Positions 1 to 4,450 of a stretch of DNA of 5,254 nucleotides are shown piece by piece. Source of the DNA: Hyphomicrobiales bacterium (GTDB taxonomy: Bacteria > Pseudomonadota > Alphaproteobacteria > Rhizobiales > Aestuariivirgaceae); NCBI GenBank assembly GCA_027030295.1, contig JALVFB010000029.1, positions 1 to 5,254 on the forward strand. Direction: 5' to 3'. Made by a program: the position numbers and the translations under genes. Each line of letters opens with the position of its first letter. Positions within the stretch are counted from its first letter, which is position 1. The notes beneath the pieces are model-generated. The model was not told the origin of the DNA. It searched no databases and saw only the letters and a program-made list of their open reading frames with translations.

Positions 1-31
1 TTCTCCGTGTTTGTCATGGAAAGTCATATAG

Positions 32-72
32 CCAAGAGAAGCGCCAATGGCGAAATTTCGCCATTGGCGCTT
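32..72 (+). repeat. Extragenic palindrome, copy 1 (perfect 34-bp inverted repeat)
   Basis: Arms 39-55 (AAGCGCCAATGGCGAAA) and 56-72 are exact reverse complements with no spacer, so a transcript or extruded strand would form a hairpin of up to 17 pairs with a few central bases left as loop. A nearly identical copy lies at 4179-4214, with 2 differences over 36 aligned bases, both outside the shared stem. The flank CCAAGAG (32-38) is also shared, but as its reverse complement, so the copies are in opposite orientation. There is no T-run after the stem in either direction, so it is not a classical intrinsic terminator. It may be a dispersed REP-like element. Its position between an unseen upstream gene and the DUF255 gene is typical of extragenic palindromes. 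Confidence 0.85.
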
Positions 73-181
73 ACGTCTCATCCACCAGCCGGAAACATGG
101 GCCAGCGCTCTTTTCAGCCAGTATCCGGCGCGCCATGCTTGCCGGAAAATCGACTTCCACCCTTTCACGGGAATTGAAACC

Positions 182-2227
182 ATGACCATGGTCGACATCG
201 GCAACCGGCTGGCGGAATCCACCAGCCCCTATCTGTTGCAGCACAAGGACAACCCCGTGCACTGGCTGCCCTGGGGCGAAGAAGCCTTCGAGCTGGCACG
301 GCGGCTGGACAGACCGATTCTGCTCTCCATCGGCTATGCCGCCTGTCACTGGTGCCATGTCATGGCGCACGAGAGCTTCGAAAACCCGGCCATCGCGGCG
401 CTCATGAACGAACACTTCGTCAATGTGAAGGTGGATCGCGAAGAACGTCCGGATGTCGACCGCCTCTACATGCAAGCCTTGCACCTGATGGGCGAACAGG
501 GCGGCTGGCCCCTGACCATGTTTCTCACCCCCGAGGGCACCCCCATCTGGGGCGGCACCTATTTTCCGCCCGAGCCACGTTACGGACGCCCCGGCTTCCG
601 GCAGGTGCTGGAAGAGATCGCCCGGCTCTGGCGCGAAGATCGTGAAAGATTGCTGACCAACGCCCGCGAGCTCTCCAGGACCCTGGCCCGGCGTGAGGAA
701 ACCACGCCCGTCGCCATTTCCCTGCCGGCGGATTTTCCCCGCAGGGTGTGCAAGGCCCTGATCCGCCACTTCGACCCGGAAAAGGGCGGCATCGGTGGCG
801 CGCCCAAATTCCCGCAGTGCCCGGCGCTGGATCTGCTGTTGCATGCCGGTGTCGCGGAAGCACGCCAACAAGTCGTCAACACCCTGCGCCATATTTGTCA
901 GGGCGGTATCCATGACCATCTGGGCGGCGGCTTCGCCCGCTACAGCACCGATGAACTGTGGCTGGTGCCTCATTTCGAGAAGATGCTCTATGACAACGCC
1001 CTTCTCATTACCGTTCTCACAACCGCCTGGCTGCAAACCGGTGAGGATCTGTTCCGCATCCGAATCGGCGAGACTATCGACTTTCTGGAACGAGAGCTGC
1101 ACGTCGAGGGCGCCGGCTATGCCGCCAGCCTCGATGCCGACAGCGAGGGAGAGGAAGGAAAATTCTACGTCTGGTCGTATGACGAGATCAGGCGCATCGT
1201 CAGCCCGGAAAACTTCGATCTGTTCGCCCGCGTCTATGACGTCACCCCACGCGGCAACTGGGAAGGCAGAATCGTTCTCAATCGTCGCCGCCAGCTCACC
1301 TTGCTGGACGAGGAAAGCGAACGGTTCCTGGCGCAAGAACGCGCACGCCTGTTCTCGGCGCGCAGCCGCCGCGTTCCTCCGGCGCGCGATGACAAGGTGC
1401 TCGCTTCCTGGAACGGTCTCGCCGTTTCCGCCCTGGCCCGCGCCGCCCTGGCCTTCGACCGCCGGGAATGGCTCAAAATGGCGCGGGAGAGATTCCGCGA
1501 GGTTATGAACACTCTGCACGTCAATGACGAACTGCGCCAGAGCTGGAACGGCCACGTTTCTCCCACACCAGCCACCGCCGATGGCGTGGCCAACATGATG
1601 CGCGCGGCCATCGACCTCTATCAGGCCACCGCCGACACCGGCTATCTCGAGCGGGCGCAGGACTTGTTGCGGTTGATGCAAAATCATTACCTCGCCGACT
1701 CGATGGATGCCTTCTGTTACACCCACGAATCGGTACTTGATATTCCATTGCGCCAGGTGCATGCCGAGGACGAGGCCACGCCATCCTATCAGGGAGTGAT
1801 GGCGGAAAATCTCCTCCATCTGGCCCACGTCGGCGGCGATGCCACACTTGCCGAGTTGGCGGAACGTATCTTCCAGCGTTTTTCCCGCGCCATGACGGAA
1901 GTGCCGCTCGCCCACGCCACCCTGTTGAAAGCCCACTGGTTGAAACATTCGGGTGTGAAAGTGGTTCTGGCGCAAGACGAAGCCCGACAGGAGGATTCAC
2001 GTGAAACATTGTTGCACGCCTTCATCCGCCAGTTGACCCTGATTCCGCCGGTGGCGCATCTGTCACCCGGAAAGACACCCGAAAGCCTGCCGCCCCATCT
2101 GCAGGCCGCCGCCTGCGCCGAGGACCGCCCGGCGCTGATTGCCTGCCGCGGTCAGACCTGCGCCATGCCCGTGCATCGCAAGGAGGATATCCCCGGCGCC
2201 CTGGAGCTGATCTGGCGCCTGTCCTGA
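182..2227 (+). CDS. DUF255 / YyaL-SSP411 family thioredoxin-fold protein
   Basis: 681 residues, close to the family's usual 670-700. An N-terminal thioredoxin-like domain (about residues 5-165) carries the family hallmark C55-H56-W57-C58 and a GGWP turn (107-110) whose proline sits like the thioredoxin cis-proline. The rest resembles the six-hairpin alpha/alpha barrel of the N-acylglucosamine 2-epimerase fold, with conserved KFPQ and [15 protein letters not shown] segments. Two C-terminal cysteines (C655, C660) match the family's terminal C-x4-C-x2-P pattern. No signal peptide is visible, so it is probably cytoplasmic. The molecular activity of this family is not established; a redox or sugar-related role is inference. 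ATG 182 is preferred because GGGA (169-172) sits 9 bases upstream and family homology begins there. The in-frame ATG at 47 lies inside the palindrome and would add 45 unrelated residues. Codons for residues 604-609 contain a parS-like site. The gene reads toward the proposed origin. Confidence 0.93.
   Translation: MTMVDIGNRLAESTSPYLLQHKDNPVHWLPWGEEAFELARRLDRPILLSIGYAACHWCHVMAHESFENPAIAALMNEHFVNVKVDREERPDVDRLYMQALHLMGEQGGWPLTMFLTPEGTPIWGGTYFPPEPRYGRPGFRQVLEEIARLWREDRERLLTNARELSRTLARREETTPVAISLPADFPRRVCKALIRHFDPEKGGIGGAPKFPQCPALDLLLHAGVAEARQQVVNTLRHICQGGIHDHLGGGFARYSTDELWLVPHFEKMLYDNALLITVLTTAWLQTGEDLFRIRIGETIDFLERELHVEGAGYAASLDADSEGEEGKFYVWSYDEIRRIVSPENFDLFARVYDVTPRGNWEGRIVLNRRRQLTLLDEESERFLAQERARLFSARSRRVPPARDDKVLASWNGLAVSALARAALAFDRREWLKMARERFREVMNTLHVNDELRQSWNGHVSPTPATADGVANMMRAAIDLYQATADTGYLERAQDLLRLMQNHYLADSMDAFCYTHESVLDIPLRQVHAEDEATPSYQGVMAENLLHLAHVGGDATLAELAERIFQRFSRAMTEVPLAHATLLKAHWLKHSGVKVVLAQDEARQEDSRETLLHAFIRQLTLIPPVAHLSPGKTPESLPPHLQAAACAEDRPALIACRGQTCAMPVHRKEDIPGALELIWRLS
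1991..2009 (+). promoter_or_regulatory. parS: parS-like ParB-binding site 1, inside the DUF255 gene
   Basis: GAGGATTCACGTGAAACAT occurs here and, base for base, at 2360-2378. Positions 1993-2008 match 14 of 16 bases of the widely conserved chromosomal parS consensus (TGTTTCACGTGAAACA), including the central CACGTG and the whole right arm. The two mismatches are in the left arm. Here the site encodes Glu-Asp-Ser-Arg-Glu-Thr (residues 604-609). Chromosomal parS sites often lie within genes. ParB loaded at such a site spreads along DNA and drives origin segregation with ParA. ParB binding itself is inferred. Confidence 0.8.
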
Positions 2228-2264
2228 GCGCCGGGCAGAACCTGTCCAGCAACACCTCACCGGC

Positions 2265-2273
2265 TGTGGAAAC
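2265..2273 (-). promoter_or_regulatory. DnaA-box-like site (TGTGGAAAC)
   Basis: Matches 7 of 9 positions of TGTGNATAA, the complement of the TTATNCACA DnaA box. It is a weak match, called only because it is the leftmost member of a same-direction cluster. Confidence 0.35.
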
Positions 2274-2345
2274 CGGCACCTCTTTTCACACCCTCGACAA
2301 GAACCCACGCCCATGGTCCACCGAACCAGACAATTTGCACCACCC

Positions 2346-2354
2346 TTTTCCACG
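2346..2354 (+). promoter_or_regulatory. DnaA-box-like site, inverse direction (TTTTCCACG)
   Basis: Matches TTATNCACA at 7 of 9 positions, pointing opposite to most boxes in the cluster. It lies 5 bases left of the parS-like repeat at 2360-2378. Confidence 0.3.
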
Positions 2355-2359
2355 CCAAA

Positions 2360-2378
2360 GAGGATTCACGTGAAACAT
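2360..2378 (+). promoter_or_regulatory. parS: parS-like ParB-binding site 2, inside the origin region
   Basis: This is an exact copy of the 19 bases at 1991-2009, starting 369 bp further right. Positions 2362-2377 match the parS consensus at 14 of 16 bases with the same two left-arm mismatches. This copy is not coding, so its identity to the first cannot come from protein constraint. Its last consensus base (2377) touches the first base of the DnaA box at 2378. A lone left half-site, GATTCACG, recurs at 2553-2560. Confidence 0.83.
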
Positions 2379-2386
2379 GTGGATCA
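2378..2386 (-). promoter_or_regulatory. DnaA box (TGTGGATCA, identical to the Caulobacter G-box)
   Basis: One mismatch from TGTGNATAA. Its complement TGATCCACA is the G-box sequence described as a DnaA site in the Caulobacter origin. It directly follows the parS-like site, so ParB and DnaA would bind side by side. This is the most convincing DnaA box in the window. Confidence 0.65.
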
Positions 2387-2417
2387 CGCACCGGCGGGGC
2401 ACATCAATGGCAAATCC

Positions 2418-2426
2418 TGTGGACAA
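2418..2426 (-). promoter_or_regulatory. DnaA box (TGTGGACAA)
   Basis: Matches TGTGNATAA at 8 of 9 positions. It sits in an 11-base direct repeat, TCCTGTGGACA, found at 2415-2425 and 2525-2535 and spaced exactly 110 bp, and is followed by TAAC. Confidence 0.6.
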
Positions 2427-2509
2427 TAACGCACCTCACATGTTCCATCCCCCGTCCTTCCGCACCTGACCACGGCTTGCCAAGGTGTCACTTTGAATCG
2501 CCCGCAAGA

Positions 2510-2518
2510 TGTGGGAAA
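2510..2518 (-). promoter_or_regulatory. DnaA-box-like site (TGTGGGAAA)
   Basis: Matches 7 of 9 positions of TGTGNATAA. It is 18 bases start-to-start from the next box at 2528, so the two could be bound as a close pair. Confidence 0.4.
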
Positions 2519-2527
2519 AGCCCTTCC

Positions 2528-2536
2528 TGTGGACAG
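2528..2536 (-). promoter_or_regulatory. DnaA-box-like site (TGTGGACAG)
   Basis: Matches 7 of 9 positions of TGTGNATAA and is the second copy of the TCCTGTGGACA direct repeat. It lies nearest, among the same-direction boxes, to the A/T-richer stretch before hemE, where origin boxes often help load DnaA onto the unwinding region. Confidence 0.45.
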
Positions 2537-2542
2537 TCATCA

Positions 2543-2551
2543 TCTTCCACA
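2543..2551 (+). promoter_or_regulatory. DnaA-box-like site, inverse direction (TCTTCCACA)
   Basis: Matches TTATNCACA at 7 of 9 positions, with the CCACA end intact. It faces the box at 2528-2536, giving an inverted pair just before the A/T-richer stretch. Confidence 0.35.
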
Positions 2552-2561
2552 CGATTCACGA

Positions 2562-2599
2562 CGCCAAAAACAGACAACAAGAATCCTTTTCCTTTTTGA
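2562..2599. other. Possible DNA unwinding element / hemE leader
   Basis: A locally A/T-richer stretch with an A-run near 2565-2570 and T-runs at 2587-2590 and 2593-2597, between the DnaA-like boxes and the hemE start. It is asymmetric (purine-rich, then pyrimidine-rich). It could serve as the melting region, the hemE promoter/leader, or both. No clear -10/-35 pair was found. Confidence 0.35.
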
Positions 2600-2608
2600 G
2601 AGGGGGTC

Positions 2609-3649
2609 ATGGAACAGACCAAGGCACTGCTCGCCGTGCTTCAACACCGCTCTCCGTGGCGACGCCCCGTATGGTTCATGCGCCAGGCCGGACGCTACCT
2701 GGACGAATACCGCCGGACCCGGGCACAGGCGGGCAGCTTTCTCGACCTGTGCTACAATCCTGATCTCGCCACCGAGGTAACCTTGCAGCCCCTGCGCCGC
2801 TTCGATCTCGACGCCGCCATTCTGTTCGCCGACATCCTGCTGTTGCCACAGGCCATGGGGGTCGATCTGTCCTTTCAGGCCGGAGAAGGCCCGGTGCTTT
2901 CGCCGGTACGAACGGAAGCGGACGTGAACCGCCTGCGGAGAGAAGAAGCCGCCGCCGACCTGACCCCCGTCTATGAGACGGTGCGCAATCTGCGCGCGGC
3001 GCTGCCCGCTCACGTGACTCTCATCGGCTTTTGCGGAGCGCCGTGGACGGTGGCCACCTACATGGTCGAAGGCGGCTCTTCGCCCGAGCGTCTGCGCGCG
3101 CGTCTGGCCGCCATGCGTGCCGAACCCTGGTTCGATGCGCTGATGGACAGGCTGATCGAGGCCTCCGCCGCCTATCTCGCCGAACAGGTGAAGGCCGGGG
3201 CGGAGGTGGTGCAGATCTTCGACACCTGGGCCGGCGATCTGGGCGATGGCCTGCGCGAGAAATACGTCATTCGCCCCGTTCGGGAAATCATCCGCCGCCT
3301 GCGGGAGAAGGGCGCGGAGGTGCCGGTCATCGGCTTCGCCCGCGGCATCGGCGCCGCGCAGCTGCAATTCGCCCGCGAAACCGGCGTGGCCGCCGTGGGC
3401 TGCGAGGCCGGCATGCCGGTAAGCTACATGCGCGATGTGCTGACGCCCGAGGTGGTGGTGCAGGGCAATCTCGATCCCCTGGCGGTGATCGCCGGCGGCG
3501 ATGTTTTGCGCGAAGGCGTGCGTCGATTGCTCACGCTGCCGAAGGAGCGCCACATCTTCAACCTCGGCCATGGCTTCCGTCCGGAAACGCCGGTGGAACA
3601 TGTGCAGGAAATGGTGCGGCTTATCCGGAGCGAGGACGATGCTGGCTGA
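2609..3649 (+). CDS. hemE: Uroporphyrinogen decarboxylase
   Basis: HemE removes four carboxyl groups from uroporphyrinogen III to give coproporphyrinogen III, a cytoplasmic step of heme synthesis that needs no cofactor. The protein is 346 residues, a normal length. Both family signatures are present: the N-terminal PVWFMRQAGRY segment (20-30) and GFCGAPWTVATYMVEGG (140-156). Residues matching the known active site are Arg25, Arg29, Asp75 (in FADIL), Tyr151, Thr206 (serine in the human enzyme) and His321 (in NLGHGF). ATG 2609 is preceded by a strong GAGAGGGGG ribosome site (2598-2606) and begins at the usual family N terminus. The 3' end overlaps hemJ by 11 bp, indicating one transcript. The gene reads away from the candidate origin, as in Caulobacter. 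The only alternatives are distant UROD-like methyltransferases, which lack this full set of residues. Confidence 0.98.
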   Translation: MEQTKALLAVLQHRSPWRRPVWFMRQAGRYLDEYRRTRAQAGSFLDLCYNPDLATEVTLQPLRRFDLDAAILFADILLLPQAMGVDLSFQAGEGPVLSPVRTEADVNRLRREEAAADLTPVYETVRNLRAALPAHVTLIGFCGAPWTVATYMVEGGSSPERLRARLAAMRAEPWFDALMDRLIEASAAYLAEQVKAGAEVVQIFDTWAGDLGDGLREKYVIRPVREIIRRLREKGAEVPVIGFARGIGAAQLQFARETGVAAVGCEAGMPVSYMRDVLTPEVVVQGNLDPLAVIAGGDVLREGVRRLLTLPKERHIFNLGHGFRPETPVEHVQEMVRLIRSEDDAG

Positions 3650-4073
3650 ATGGTATTTCTGGATAAAGGCCTTTCACGTCATGGCCATCATCTCATGGAT
3701 GGCCGGGCTGTTCTATCTGCCACGCCTGTTCGTCTATCACGCCGATGCCACCGACGAGACGCTGATCACGACCTTCCGCGTCATGGAGCGGCGGCTGTAT
3801 CGCGCCATCATGACACCGGCGATGATCGCCGCCTGGAGCGCCGGGCTGCTGCTCATCGCCATCATCGGCCTCGATCATCCGTGGCTGCACGTGAAACTGC
3901 TGATGGTGGCGCTGCTCACCGCCTGCCACTTCCTGTTCGGATATCACCTCAAGCGCTTTGCCCGTGGCGAGGAAACCCGTCCGGCCCGCTACTTCCGCAT
4001 CATCAACGAAATCCCGACCCTGCTGATGATCGTCATCGTCATCATGGTCGTGGCGCGGCCTTTCCAGGCATGA
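3639..4073 (+). CDS. hemJ: Protoporphyrinogen IX oxidase HemJ (UPF0093 family)
   Basis: HemJ is an inner-membrane heme-binding protein that oxidises protoporphyrinogen IX to protoporphyrin IX, replacing HemG or HemY in many alphaproteobacteria and cyanobacteria. The 144-residue length is typical. Four hydrophobic segments are visible at about residues 11-31, 57-77, 85-103 and 126-141. The N terminus shows the family pattern WxKAxHV...W-AGLFYLPRLFVYHA, with the conserved histidine at residue 13, the likely heme ligand. The HVKLL segment (84-88) is also typical. ATG 3639 overlaps the end of hemE (TGA 3647-3649); GGAG at 3627-3630, 8 bases upstream, is the likely ribosome site, and translation is probably coupled. 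Adjacency to hemE supports the role, since both enzymes act on the same pathway. A long inverted repeat starts 10 bases after the stop codon. Confidence 0.95.
   Translation: MLAEWYFWIKAFHVMAIISWMAGLFYLPRLFVYHADATDETLITTFRVMERRLYRAIMTPAMIAAWSAGLLLIAIIGLDHPWLHVKLLMVALLTACHFLFGYHLKRFARGEETRPARYFRIINEIPTLLMIVIVIMVVARPFQA
3883..3898 (+). promoter_or_regulatory. Degenerate parS-like site inside hemJ
   Basis: The bases around CACGTGAAAC match the 16-bp parS consensus at 12 positions: the core and right arm are intact and the left arm is poor. They encode the conserved Leu-His-Val-Lys of HemJ, so protein constraint alone may explain the match. This is a weak call, listed because two better parS-like sites lie within 2 kb. 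Confidence 0.25.
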
Positions 4074-4083
4074 CCGGCGCGTT

Positions 4084-4168
4084 TTCGGCCGGGCACTGGC
4101 TTGTCAAGGATGAAACCGCTTCGCGGCGGCCCGCAGGGCCGTCCTTGACAAGCCAGTGTCCGGCCGAA
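4084..4168. repeat. Long inverted repeat with two apical mini-hairpins (T- or Y-shaped fold)
   Basis: Arms 4084-4110 and 4142-4168 pair over 27 positions; the only imperfection is G4093 opposite T4159, a wobble pair in RNA. The 31-base loop is itself structured: CCGC-TTC-GCGG (4116-4126) and CGGCCC-GCA-GGGCCG (4127-4141) lie side by side, leaving only TGAAA (4111-4115) unpaired. The predicted fold is therefore a three-way junction. It begins 10 bases after the hemJ stop. No U-run follows the right arm, so a standard intrinsic terminator is doubtful, though so stable a hairpin could still block transcription or protect the 3' end of hemE-hemJ mRNA. It could also be a small dispersed palindromic element. 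No second copy is present in the window. Confidence 0.85.
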
Positions 4169-4178
4169 GAATGGCAAT

Positions 4179-4220
4179 GAAGCGCCAATGGCGAAATATC
4201 GCCATTGGCGCTTCTCTTGG
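4179..4220 (-). repeat. Extragenic palindrome, copy 2 (inverse orientation)
   Basis: GAAGCGCCAATGGCGA (4179-4194) and its exact complement (4199-4214) form a 16-bp stem around the loop AATA. It differs from copy 1 at only 2 of 36 aligned bases: a loop base, and one outer base that here extends the stem by a pair. The shared flank CCAAGAG appears here as CTCTTGG (4214-4220) on the right side, so this copy is inverted relative to 32-72. It follows the preceding hairpin by 10 bases, making two tandem strong hairpins between hemJ and ubiB. Confidence 0.85.
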
Positions 4221-4450
4221 ACAAATCATGCCAAGCTGCGCAAAGGTTGACCGGTGAAACCGCCCCGCGTCCCTCGGGCCCTTGTTTTTCATGATTTGGG
4301 GGCCCAAGTGGGGGCGTGGCGCGGTGGGTGGTTCTTTATGCATCCTGGTATCAAATGTCGGCCCATACAGTTTGACGTTCGCCTCTTGACAGAAAACGCC
4401 GCCCGGCACAGGGATGGCCCAGCCAACAATCCCTTGCGAGGCCATCACTC
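4221..4450. other. Non-coding leader of ubiB, no gene recognised
   Basis: About 230 bases without a credible gene or an RNA family I recognise. Visible elements are two G5 runs (4298-4302, 4310-4314) followed by shorter G runs to 4331; two GGGCCC hexamers flanking a T-rich bit near 4277-4305; and a perfect TTGACA at 4386-4391 that could be a -35 box but lacks a convincing -10 at 16-18 bases. GCGAGG (4436-4441) is a likely ribosome site 9 bases before the ubiB GTG. In many alphaproteobacteria ubiE precedes ubiB; it does not here. Confidence 0.5.

Larger units (their letters stand above)
2228..2608. other. oriC: Candidate chromosomal replication origin (oriC)
   Basis: This 381-base gap has no credible gene. 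It holds five sites starting TGTGG on the + strand (2265, 2378, 2418, 2510, 2528) and two inverse sites (2346-2354, 2543-2551), each matching the 9-mer DnaA box (TGTGNATAA or its complement) at 7 or 8 of 9 positions. It also has a parS-like site (2360-2378) and an A/T-richer stretch at 2562-2599 that could be the unwinding element. Known context: in Caulobacter and Rickettsia the origin lies next to hemE, and in Caulobacter hemE reads away from it, as here. Hand counts on the + strand gave 220 C / 169 G in ten sampled 60-base lines to the left and 303 C / 322 G in sixteen to the right, a sign change in the expected direction though weak on the right. No CtrA-type TTAA pair was found. The region must also contain the hemE promoter, which I could not place. 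Confidence 0.72.

Noticed and set aside
39..72. Intrinsic terminator
   Set aside because: The stem is strong, but no T-run follows on either strand. A role in termination cannot be excluded but is not supported.
163..179. TTTCA...TGAAA inverted repeat before the DUF255 start, considered as a parS or FNR-type operator
   Set aside because: It lacks the CACGTG core and the FNR TTGAT/ATCAA halves; a five-base inverted repeat is expected by chance.
71..1975. 634-residue open frame on the minus strand across the DUF255 gene
   Set aside because: It is a mirror of the real gene in GC-rich DNA. Its translation has no recognisable motif, while the + strand carries the complete DUF255 domain pattern.
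3006..3021. Further CACGTG site in hemE as a parS
   Set aside because: Only 9 of 16 consensus bases match and neither arm is preserved.
2540..3601. 353-residue minus-strand open frame over hemE
   Set aside because: The + strand is an unmistakable HemE; the reverse translation is His/Gly/Ala-rich with no family features.
4084..4168. tRNA-like or CRISPR-related element
   Set aside because: There is no anticodon arm, T-loop or CCA pattern, and no repeat-spacer periodicity; it is a single structured inverted repeat.
4386..4414. Sigma-70 promoter for ubiB starting at TTGACA
   Set aside because: The -35 is perfect, but the bases at 16-18 spacing (CAGGGA/AGGGAT) are a poor -10, so it is mentioned only inside the leader entry.
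4104..4448. 114-residue minus-strand open frame in the hemJ-ubiB gap
   Set aside because: It runs through both hairpin repeats and has no recognised domain or convincing ribosome site.
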